DNA of 64,000 nucleotides from Neostapfia colusana (taxonomy: Eukaryota; Streptophyta; Magnoliopsida; Poales; Poaceae), in contig JASWHV010000005.1 in NCBI GenBank assembly GCA_030760725.1, positions 92,324,622 through 92,388,621 on the forward strand, read 5' to 3'. A program made the translations under genes and the position numbers. The notes beneath the pieces are model-generated. The model worked only from the letters and a program-made list of their open reading frames with translations. It was not told the DNA's origin and searched no databases. Shown here piece after piece: positions 10,134-20,588 of the stretch. The first letter of the stretch is position 1. The number at the start of each line of letters is the position of its first letter.

Positions 10134-12492
10134 CTACACGTAAACGATATACTATATGCCAATTTAAATGCAATGTTTAGAATTTAATAGGTAATTAACA
10201 TAACTCTAGCTAGCCCTCCCCTTTGGTTCTGAAACTTTTATGGTGACTGGGTAGTGTCCTAACCAGAGTCTTGACCAAGTTTCATTTGAGCCTTGTACAA
10301 ATAAAAGCCTATTTGGTCATTAGTAGGGTCTCTAAGGATTTCCAGGGATTTTTATGGCTCCAACCATTACTTTCTGAAAACTAGAGTTTGATATGGTTCT
10401 AATGGAATTTGTTTCATATCAATTGAAGAATCCTAGATGAAGTTATGCCCTAAATAAGATTTGAGAAAATCTGAAAAATGTTTCTGTACATTTTTCTATT
10501 TTCTCAGCGAAGTTCACTTAATTACACCATTAGGGGGAATAAATTAACTTGGATGGGTCTGAAAATTTTTCTGTGACTCAAGTATTTTCCAATGAACATC
10601 CCAGCCAAATTTCAGAATTTTTCATAAAGTAATTCTCCAGATAAATTTTCCCCACAATTTAAATTTTAGGGAATTAATTCTGGAAAACCATTGAGTTTCA
10701 TGAGCTGAAATTTGTGTTGCTGGAAAGTACTCATAAAGATGAGTTCAGTAAAATTTGGTTCACTGAATTTGGAGCTTGCTAGCAGAAGTTATATGCATTT
10801 GAAGTTTCAACCAAATCTGAAAATTCAAATAAAGTTTAAACCGGCTGGTGGGGTCCCCGGGCTACGTGTCAGCACCGCAGCCAAACCACACGGGGTCCGC
10901 AGAGTCTACCGCGTAGTCGTATGAGATCCCGGTGCCACAGCAGATCCAGCGCTGTTTAAACAGAGGCCAACACATGGGGCCCGCGGAGCTTCGTCTACCT
11001 CGCGCTCCCGCGGCTCCCCGCCGCCCCCTTCTCCGGAGAGCTCGTCGCCCGGCATTCTGCTGCCCGACCTTCGAAGAAACTCGCTGCCTGTGCATATTTC
11101 TGCCTGAGAAACACGGTGGTGCAGTCCCCGGACCTCGGTGACGGCCGGAATAGTGCTCGCGACGGTGACAGCGGCCTGGAGCTCATCGGCGACGTCGAAC
11201 TCGGTGTCCTCTGCACCTTTTTCGACGCGGTTTGCTCGGAGAGCTCCGCTGAGACTTGCTGGTCACAGATATGAGCACTGATCCCCGTGAAAATGGCCGC
11301 AACTAGGACCCCACCGTCGAACTAGTGCTAAAACGGTGGTGATCGAAAAATTTCAAAAAAGCAACCCTAGTCTATGGTTTTTGCCGGTTTTTGATCCTAG
11401 GTGGCCGTGGCAGGTGCAGAACGTATGTGTAGCTCGGAATCCTCTGTGGTGAACTACCCATTATGAATTTCTGAGTTTTGAACTATTCGGTCCTTTGAAC
11501 ACCGAATGACTAACCGGACAAATTCTACCCCGGCGAAGCACGAGAGGAGGCGCGGTCGGCACGAGCATGTTAAGCACCATGGAGCGGATCTTTTTCATGC
11601 AGCTCATCGGGCACGAAATGGCTTCTAACTCTCGGACGCCGGGGAGCAGAAAGAGTCGGCCGGCGATAGTTTTCTTCGTGCGCCGGAGCAAATGCAGCAA
11701 CGCTGGCTGGTGGAGGAAGCGAAGTCGGTCTGTGCAGCGTGTGTGGGAGACAGGAATGAGCGTGAGCTGATCCTTCAACAGCGCCGGCGTGCGCGTGGTC
11801 GCGAGAGGGTGAGGCGGCAGCGTTCCCGGCAGCCGACCGAAGCAGTGGAAGCGGTTCTCTCTTCTTCAGTCTCTGACCAGTGGGCCCTTTTCTCCCCTCT
11901 AATCCTTTCTCAATTCCCACTGTAAATATCCCAGCTACTCTCAATTGAATGAGAGACTGAAGCACCAAGTCATAGTTTGAATTTGATTTTTCTCAATTTG
12001 GAATTGATTTGGCTAAATTTGCTGCCAATTTGAATTTGAATTTCAAATTCAGTTTTTAATTAATGCAAATTTGGCTCCCAACAAGATGAACTCCTATGAG
12101 GATGAAAATTGGTGGACTAACTCAGAAAAATGTGCTGAGTTTGAATATGAAGCCAACTTTTTAATTCAAATGATGAAAGTGGCTGCAATTTGAATTTGCA
12201 TTCAAATTGGGCCCTTTTTCAAATGCCTCCAAAAGTGGCTCAAAAAGTATTGGATTTGCATGAAATTTGGCCTGAGCCTTCCCAAGACTATTTAAGGTCT
12301 AGGGGTGAGCTCAACCTTTCATGTTTATGTGTATGACTCCTACTTTTTGAAATTAGGGCTTTCCTCTAATCACCCTTTTGATGGTGTTTACTTGCTCTTC
12401 ACAAGTATTCATGAGATATCCACCACATGAGCTGTGGTGTTGTGAGGTTATGAAATGAACACTTTTGTCAGTCACTTTCTTGGGCTTTTACA

Positions 12493-13495
12493 GGTTCTTT
12501 GAACACCGAAAGGATAACCAGACAAATTCTCCCTCGGCGAGGCATGAGAGGAGGAGCGGTCGGCATGGGCGTGTTAAGCACCTTGGAGCGGACCTTTTTT
12601 GTGTAGCTCGTCGGGCACGAAAGAGCTTCTAGCTCTCGGATGCCGTGGAGCAGAGAGGGTCGGCTGGGAATGGTTTCTTCGCGCGCGGGAGCGGACACAG
12701 CGGCGCTAGCTGGGGAAGGAAGCAAAGTCGGGTTGTGCAGCGTACGTGGGGGAGATCGTACTGAGCGCGAGCTGATCCTAAGTAGCGCATGGTTGCAATG
12801 GGGTGAGGCGGCAATGTTCCCGGCAGCCGACCGAAGAAAACAGAGGCGGTTCTCTCCTCTTTCAGCCTCTGACTAGTGGGTCCCCCTCCCCTCTAATTAC
12901 TTTTCTCTTTTTCATTCTTGTTTTCACTGAAAATATCTCAGCTACTCACAATTGAATGGGAGGCTTAGCGACAAAGTCATTGGTAGAATTTGATTTCCTC
13001 AATTTGAAATTGGTTTGGCTAAATTTGCTGCTCATTTGAATTTGAAATTGAAATTCAGTTTTAAATTAATGCAAACTTAGCTCCAGACATGGTGAACTCC
13101 TATGAGGATGAAAATTGGTGGACTAACTCAGAAAAATATGCTGAGTTTGAATATGAAGTCAACTTTTGAATTCAATTGATGAAAACTAGCTGAAGTTTGA
13201 ATTAGCATTCAAATAGCCCTTCTTACAAATTTCTCCAAAAGTGGCTCAAAAGAGTTTGGATTTGCATGAAACTTGGCATGAGCATTCCTAAAAGTATTTA
13301 GGACCAAATGGTGAACTCATCCTCTCATGTTTGTGTGTGTGAGCTCCTACTATTTGAAGTTATGGGTTTTTCTAAAAATCACCCTCTTGATTGTGTTTAC
13401 TTGCTCTTCACAAATGTTCATGAGCTACCCACCAAATGAGCTGTGGTGTGGTGATGTCATGAACATTTTCGCAAGTCAATTCTTGGGCTTTTACA
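12493..13495 (-). mobile_element. LTR piece 'K' (first 1,003 bp of an LTR), minus strand
   Basis: It starts (minus) at 13495 with TGTAAAAGCCC and aligns along its whole length with the first 1,004 bp of LTR A (11489-12492). At 12493 it stops abruptly at the start of LTR A. The simplest reading is that A inserted into K at LTR position 1003, with the rest of K outside the window to the left. K in turn starts inside the C reading frame, so K inserted into C (putative one-sided target word ACATG, 13496-13500). Confidence 0.75.
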
Positions 13496-13496
13496 A

Positions 13497-14630
13497 CATG
13501 TTCATAACCTAACCATGGATGCAATGAAAGAAGAAGAGCCGAGCCTGCGCTTGGTTCCCTATGGGTCATTGTTTATCCTTGCCCTCATTCCTACAATTTG
13601 AGATGAAATTATAGAGGCTCAAAATAAAGATAAGGGCATGGCACATATCCAGAAGGGATTAGACAAAGGAGAGGTTAAGTGCTTCCAGAAATATGAAAAC
13701 GGTACGTTATGGTTCAAGAACCGTATAGTCGTACCGAGGGACATGAAGCTTCGTAAGAAAATATTAGACAAAGCACATTTATCAAAATTTTCCATTCATC
13801 CGGGCAGCAACAATATGTACCAAGATTTGAGAAACAAGTTTTGGTGGACACAGATGAAGCGGGAAATAGCTAAATACGTATCCGAGTGCGATATGTGTCG
13901 GTGGGTAATAGCCGATCATATGAAGAAACCTGGTTTGCTGCAGCCCCTTAATATTCCGGCATGGAAGTGGGAAGATATGAGTATGGATTTAATTATCGGG
14001 TTAAAGCTCACATCTCGGAAGCATGATTCAGTTTGGGTAATCATTGACCGATTAACCAAGTCAGCACACTTCATACCGGTAAATGTGGGAATCAATGCCA
14101 AGAAATATGCAGAGTTATACATTGCACGGATATTATGCCAGCATGGAGTTCCAAGAACAATAGTTTCAGATCGTGGTGCACTGTTCATTTCTCGTTTCTG
14201 GCAACAGCTGCACGCATCATTGGGAACAAAATTGCTTAGAAGCTCTGCATATCACCCTCAAACCGATGGACAAACCGAGAGGGTAAATCAAGTCTTGGAA
14301 TATATGTTGAGAGTGTGTGCCATCCACCACGGTAACAATTGGGATGCTTATTTACCGTCGGCGGAATTCTCGTACAACAACAACAACTATCATACGAGTA
14401 TCAAGATGGCACCATATGAGGCTCTCCATGGCCGGAGATGTCGCACACCACTGAACTGGTGCGAATCCAGTGAAAGTGTGACATTCGGGATTGACCTTGT
14501 CAATGATGCCGAAGAACGAGTTCGGGTCATACAAGCCAATTTAAAGGCTGCTCAATCTCGACAGAAGAGCTATACAGACCAGCGACGTCGGCCACTGAAC
14601 TTCAACATCGGAGAGTACGTATATCTCTGA
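13497..14630 (+). pseudogene. Gypsy C integrase (zinc-binding and DDE core)
   Basis: It begins in the RNase H/integrase tether (EEEPSLRLVPYGS), with one early in-frame TGA near 13600, then 330 open residues from 13638. Zinc domain: HLSKFSIHPGSNNMYQDL plus CDMCRW. Core: MDLIIGL (Asp), TIVSDRGALF (Asp), SAYHPQTDGQTERVNQ (Glu). It ends at a TGA (14628-14630) where the family has Arg (VYL|VSPMKG), a CGA to TGA type change. The core is the best preserved gypsy integrase in the window. Its gag-RT part is not adjacent, as K is inserted on the left. Confidence 0.85.
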
Positions 14631-15038
14631 GTATCTCCAATGAAGGGAGTTCAACGATTCAGTGTAAAAGGGAAGCTCGCTCATCGGTTCATCGGTCTAT
14701 TTGCTATCACAGAGAAATGTGGACATGTAGCCTACCGGCTTGAGCTACCGACAAACCTCTCTGGGGTGCATGACATATTTCACGTGTCCCAACTTCGGAA
14801 ATGTCTCAAGAATACCACTGCTGTCCGCACTGAAGATCTCGAGACATTGCAACTGGATCTTTCTTATACCGAGCGTCCCATCCGGATTATTGATGAAAAG
14901 TCTCGTTCAACAAGGAATCGGATGCTCCTATTCTATAAGGTATTATGGAGCAATCATACCGCAGAGGAAGCGACATGGGAGAGTGAAGAATACCTCTGTT
15001 CAAACTATCCGGACTTGCTGTCCGCTCATATACGGTAA
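14631..15038 (+). pseudogene. Gypsy C integrase C-terminus and chromodomain
   Basis: In frame with the core after the TGA. It has GKLAHRFIGLFAITEKCG, then DIFHVSQLRKCL, then the chromodomain-like IIDEKSRSTRNRMLLFYKVL and NHTAEEATWESEEY. It ends at a natural stop before the polypurine tract. Confidence 0.8.
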
Positions 15039-15084
15039 TTCCTTCTCTACCGCAATCTCTTCTTTATAAATCTAGGGACGAGAT

Positions 15085-15104
15085 TCTTTTTAAGGGGGGA
15101 GGGA
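15085..15104 (+). promoter_or_regulatory. Polypurine tract of gypsy C
   Basis: A TTTTTAAGGGGGGAGGGA run directly before the LTR start TGTGAAATCCC, preceded by AGGGACGAGATTC as in E. Confidence 0.85.
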
Positions 15105-18100
15105 TGTGAAATCCCAAAATTCTAGCAAGTGGAGCTGCAAATCACACCGAGAAAATGAGAGGGAATTTAAACATTTGGATATAAAGGTGTGAGCTCCAAG
15201 GCTAAAGTAAACTTGCAAAAATTTCCGAACACGAAGATCTAAATTTACAATTTGGTTCTCCACACATCCAATAATTGCCCGGCAAATTTTCAGATCATTT
15301 GGAAAGGATTTCCTATTGGTTGGAATTAAAACGGGAGACAATTCAAATTTGAATTTAAACTTCAGTTTCAAATTCTGATTTTACAAAATCCAAGGTTGAG
15401 TGTGCCATTGTGTTCCTCGCATTTATTTTGCCCTATCTTCCTAGTTTGATCAAATTTGGAGCTCATTGCTATTTTAAACGGAATTGGGGGATAAGAGGGA
15501 GAAGTGGACACCACATGTCATACACAGGATGATTCAACCGACTCTATTTCACCGAGTGGCCGCCACCTCCTGCTCGCCGGCGCCCAGATGACTCTATAGC
15601 ACGCCACCTCCTGCTCGGGTGAGCCAGTGACCGAAGGATAAGCGCGTAGCTTCTGCCCATGAACCATTTCCCCTCCCTCGCTCTCCACAGTTTTCCGTCG
15701 CAAAGCCTTGAAGAACCTCACCGCCTCCCGACACTCTCGGTTCCCCAGCGACAGCACACTACGGGCTTCCTCGTGGCCGACGTTCTGCACGAAAAAGAAC
15801 CGCCCTCAGGTTCTAAACATGACCGTGCAACCCTCTCATCTTATCACGCATCGCCGAGGATGAATTTTGTCATTTAGTGTTTCGGTGTTCATAGAACCGA
15901 GCCGCACAAACCTTCAAAATTAATAGTAATCACTCCACCAAAGCTTGTGCCGAGCTACCAACGTGTTCTAGATGTTCCCACGCTCCGCTAGGATCAAGAA
16001 CCATCGAAATTCATCAAGTTTTGGCGCTGTTCTTCGAGAATTTTGAGCCGCCACCGGTTTTTGACCTAGGTCGCCCATGAACTCATGTTTGCAGCCACTT
16101 TTGAGCTGATTTGAGCTCATAACGGTGATGAGGGATCCATCACGGTTCTCTAGCAAGAAGAACCAAAGATTTTGAGCTATCGTAGCACGAGTTCAATGTT
16201 TCCGAAGTGGAGCCGCCGCCGCCGCTCGTCACCGATTCCTTTCCGGTGGTTGGTGACCTCGGCCGACCCCAAAAACGAGCTGCCCGTGTCCCTAAAGTGA
16301 GAGGCGGCAAGTTTGAGCTCTAGGGAAGGCCGGGAAGGCACTTCTGGCGGATCTCGCCGGAGAGCGCCGCCGCCCGACTGCTGCCGCGTGCGAGGAAGAA
16401 GAACCCGATTGGTGGGGCCCGCGCGCATGAGTTTAAACTTTTCCCTCATTTTCAGTTTTAGTTCAAATTCAAATGCTCATAAATTTTGATAGGAACCAAC
16501 AAAAATTGTCAAATAAATTTCATTGGATTTCCCTCATTGAGTACTATCTAGGGTTGCATCTCAATTTTTATGAAAATCCCTGGATTTGGCTCAATAATTT
16601 AATTAAGGAAAATATTAAGGAATTAATTACAAGAGTTCTGTGTATTGGAGAATTCCCAAATTTGGGCAGGATATTTTTCCAGAAATACTTGAACTCCGGT
16701 AAAAATTTCAGAGGCATTGGACCTCATTTGCTAGGCCCAATGATGATTCAATTTTGTATGTCTCTGAAAATTAGGAAAAATAACAGAAACAAATTTCCAG
16801 CTTTTAGCCCAATCTTGTAAATTCCACATAGCTCTGTAGGAAGCTCCAAAAATCGTGAAACCAAATCCTATGGACTCATAAGACTCCCAAGTTTCTGAAA
16901 AACAAAAATTTGGATCATGCCATAACCCTAGAATTTTGCCATAGGAATTCAGAGAAGCCAAATAGCTAAGAAAATTCCTAAGGCCACATCTTACATCAAC
17001 TTTGTCTGAAATTTTGCAAGCCATGCCTCCGTATGATCTATGGACCACTAAAATTTTCAGAGCAAGTTGAGGTCATCTTCTCCCGTTTCTGCTAAGTATG
17101 TACAGCTTCATACTTATGTCCATTATATGATCCTTTGAACTTTATTCCAAAACCATCCCCTGATCAAAATGATTCTTTCTCTGTTTCAGCACATAGCCAA
17201 ACCCAACTCTCAAGTCTTAGTTGGTCTAAACTATTCTTAAGTCATAAAACACTTTTGTTTTATAATGTCTTTACTTACAATATAAAATTGTGCATATTCA
17301 TATCCGTAGGAAACACGATGAAGGAGTTCGACGAAGAACTCGACTCGGAGCAGCAAGTTGAAGATTAAATTGTCACCAAACTACTGACTTAAAAGTAGAA
17401 CTAAACCTGAAGCAACATAAGGCAAGCTCCGGTTTCCATTTAACAGCTTTTCGTTATATTTTACTTTGTATCACTTTCATTGGTCTAGTATGTATTGTGC
17501 ATTAGGTCAAAGGTGATTGATACTCTAAATGCATGACCCACAAACCCTTGGAGTTAGTGTGTAGAACAGGTTACCTTCGTGTAGTTTCTGCTAGGCTTAA
17601 GTTGTATAGGATCCGGTACAAGTCGGGTAGTTGGAAGCTACTCGCGAGGTTAGGATTTTGGTTCAACAGATATGATTCTAGAGAATGAAATTCCTGGAAT
17701 GGAAAATGAGACCGAGCAGGGAGTAGGAGCATCGGGACGTTGGGCCTGTGTTGCCGTAGCTCTGTTTGTGTCGTTTAAGGACTGATGCGTATGCTGCCCT
17801 GTTGAGCAAGTTTGAACAGTACCGGAAGCATACTGGAATTATGGGGTCTAGGAAACCGATGTAACTCGGGTACTCTTATGTTGAAACTTATAACGCCGTC
17901 CTTGGGGGGGTGGTGTCAGAGGTGTAAACCCACTAGTGAAGCAACTTCGACGTGTTCTACGTAGTGGCCATTCTGATGGGTTGGTACAACTGGTTCGGCA
18001 TTGGAGTGACGGGTGAAAGGTTGCTGCATACAACGTAAGAAAAAAAATCTTGTGTGAGTCTTTTGAGGCCGGTATATGTGTCGTGTGTTCCGGGTGTGTC

Positions 18101-18856
18101 CTGATTCGAATCACCGTCCCTCGCGGTTATATGAGTACCGCTTGTTCAGTGAGTTGTGACGTAGTAATTACTTCCAGATGAAGTGAGATGAATCATTGCT
18201 ATTGTGAAGTTCTTCAGTTCAGTGTATTGCAAACCTTGTATGCTATAGTTGCAGGGCTCACTAAGTTTATCTTCCACTTTGGTCATAACCACAGCGGAGG
18301 AAAACGTTTCTTGTTTGATTGTGGACTTCTGATGTGAGGGCTGCCTAAGGCATATTAATATACTGCTATAAAACTGTAAGTAAGAATTGACGTGTAGGCG
18401 TGTCTTTTTTGCAACAACATCTTTTCCTATATTATTAATCCCTGCATGTAGAGTTTCATGTTAGCAGTGTCGGTTAAGTCTTGCTGAACTTTCGAGCTCA
18501 CGGTGGCATTATTAGTGTTTTGCAGGTTATATAAAATTTTCTATGAAGATGGTTATTCGGTGAGCCATCGGAGACTCACCGGAAACCCTGCCGCTGCACT
18601 CACCTTTGTTGAAGTTAGTAAGAAGCCTCCGCGGGCTGGACGTCTTCTCTCTTGCATAGTTAGGACCGCGAGTTCGTGTGTATGTATATTCCACTGCATA
18701 TACCTTCGTGATACATTATGTTGTAAATGACACTATATTGAGAAATAAAACATTGTATGTTTATGGTTTCTTTTCGTGTATGCTGTTGGATGCCGCATCG
18801 CACGGCACCACCCAATGTGTATCCTGGTGTGTGGATCCCGGAAGGGGTTCCCCACA
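15105..18856 (+). mobile_element. 3' LTR of gypsy element C (3,752 bp, complete)
   Basis: It starts TGTGAAATCCC and ends GGTTCCCCACA, immediately followed by RT coding sequence of a second element (D) on the same strand. Because the LTR ends cleanly in CA and the next bases are mid-gene, C appears inserted into D (one-sided target word GTTTC, 18857-18861). A GC-rich cassette runs about 15500-16430, an A/T-rich middle follows, and splice-like signals lie at 17309, 17422 and 18525. No gene is supported inside. Confidence 0.8.
17310..17421 (+). other. Decayed counterpart of the LTR exon, LTR C
   Basis: An acceptor-like TATCCGTAG ends at 17309. An acidic stretch follows (MKEFDEELDSEQQVED) that resembles exons A and B, but a stop occurs before the donor. 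The exon edge ATAAG|GCAAGC (17421/17422) keeps the GC-type donor. The next TTTTGCAG acceptor ends at 18525, giving an intron-like span of 1,104 nt. Confidence 0.35.
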
Positions 18857-19550
18857 GTTTCCTGATGATTTACCGAGCATGCCGCCCGAACGGGACATAG
18901 AGTTCAAGATTGAACTTGCGCCGGGAACGACACCTATTTCACGAAGGTCATACAAAATGGCACCCAATGAACTGGCAGAGTTGAAGACACAACTGAATGA
19001 CCTAGTGAGCAAAGGCTTTATACGACCGAGTTCGTCACCTTGGGGTTGTTCAGCATTGTTTGTAAATAAGAAAGACGAAACACTATGGCTTTGTGTTGAT
19101 TATCGTCCTCTTAACGCTGTTACCATCAAAAACAAGTATCCACTACCTCGCATTGATACGCTCTTAGATCAATTAGTGGGTGATAAGGTATTCTCGAAAA
19201 TGGATCTTCGGTCTGGATATCATCACATCAAAATCCAGGCAGAAGATATTCTGAAGATGTCATTCTCGACGAGATATGTTTTATTCGAGTATGTCGTCAT
19301 GTCCTTTGGGTTGACCAATGCCTCGGCTCATTTTATGTACCTGATGAATTCAGTGTTCATGCCGGAGTTGGATAAATTTGTCGTTGTCTTTATCCACGAC
19401 ATCTTGGTGTACTCCAAGTCAGAGAGGAAGAACATACTGAGCATCTGCATATTGTGCTACAAAGATTGTGAGATCACAAGCTCTATGCCAAATTTAGCAA
19501 GTGTAAATTTTGGATTAATCAAGTACCCCTTCTCGGACATATTATTTTAG
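18857..19550 (+). pseudogene. Gypsy D reverse transcriptase, catalytic Asp replaced
   Basis: It begins mid-linker at FPDDLPSMPPERD, then LCVDYRPLNAVTIKNKYPLP and FSKMDLRSGYHHIKI (first Asp kept). The catalytic pair reads VVVFIHDILVYS, so FIDD has become FIHD. The frame shifts at about 19430 (SERKN...). The 5' part of D is on the far side of the inserted C element. Confidence 0.85.
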
Positions 19551-20131
19551 TGGAAGGCATCGCTGTAGATCCGAGTAAGATTATCCAAGAACAGAAATGG
19601 GAATCACCAAAATCTGTCCACGAAATTTGAAGCTTCCTCGGTTTAGCGGGTTATTACCGGCCGTTCATCCCGAGCTTCTTAAAGATAGCTAAACCGATGA
19701 CAGAGCTGTTGAAAAAGAGTAGCAGATTTGTTTGGGGTTCTGCGTGTGAACAATCTTTGAATACTTTAGTGAAGCATCTCACAACAGCACCAGTTCTTGC
19801 TCAGCCGGATACGACGAAGCCATTCGACGTTTATTGAGATGCATCTAGCATCGGTCTTGGCTGTGTGCTGATGCAAGAGGGACGAGTGGTCGCATATGGA
19901 TCTCGTCAACTGCGAAACCATGAGCAGCATTATCCAACTCATGATCTTGAGTTAGCTGCCGTGGTCCTTGCTTTGAAGATGTGGAGGCATTACTTGCTTG
20001 GAAATCTTGTACACCTCTGCACCGACCACAAGAGCTTGAAATACATCTTCACTCAGAAAAAACTGAACATGAGACAACGAATATGGCTAGAACTCATTAA
20101 AGATTATGAATTGAGATTCACTATAATCTAG
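19551..20131 (+). pseudogene. Gypsy D RT thumb and RNase H, with stops
   Basis: Text recognisable in shifted frames: the SFLGLAGYYRPFIPSF connection, then RNase H with DVY|DASSIGLG, where Cys is replaced by a TGA (near 19835), and YGSRQLRNHEQHYPTHDLEL, LCTDHKSLKYIFTQKK. The order is normal between RT and integrase. Confidence 0.75.
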
Positions 20132-20142
20132 GAAAAGCGAAT

Positions 20143-20588
20143 GTGGTCGCAGATGCGCTCAGTCGTAAGGCACATGTCGACCACTTGACAATTGCTGAAA
20201 TGAATGATGAAGAACCAAGTCTCTGTATTATTCCGTATGGAGCGCTTTACAATCTTCCTCTCATTCCTACAATCCGAGAGGAGATTATCAGGGCTCAAAG
20301 AAAAGACAAGGGTATGTCTCACAAACGGCGGAGAATAGACCAAGGTGAAATGAAGTGCTCCCGGAAAGACAAACATTGTACGTTGTGGTTCAAAGACCAG
20401 ACTGCAGTACCCCCTGGATATAGGACCACGGAAGAAAATTTTGGACGAAACTTGTCAAAAATTTCCATTCATCCGGGCAGCAATAAAATGTACCATGATC
20501 TCCGGAAGAAATTTTGATATACACATATGACACAAGAAATTGCAAAGTACGTTTCGGAATGTGATACGTGTCAAAGTGTGAAGGCCCG
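20143..20588 (+). pseudogene. Gypsy D integrase N-terminus, truncated
   Basis: Starts with the tether (MVADALSRKAHVDHLTI), then SIHPGSNKMYHDLRKKF, a TGA, and EIAKYVSECDTCQSVKA. It is cut at 20585-20588 by LTR F. The shared GGCC at the junction belongs to both sides, so the edge is a short-homology junction and not a clean LTR end. Confidence 0.75.

Larger units (their letters stand above)
8673..12492 (-). mobile_element. 5' LTR of gypsy element A (3,820 bp)
   Basis: Minus strand, from TGTAAAAGCCC (start at 12492) to CCACA before the primer-binding site. U3 holds A/T-rich text with repeated AATTTGAATTT words and GC-rich segments (10850-11460, 11520-11880), then an A/T-rich middle. The R/U5 side carries splice-like signals. 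ORFs inside the GC-rich segments are composition effects. The end near the primer-binding site shares the GCGGCACCACCC word with LTRs C, E and F. Confidence 0.8.
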
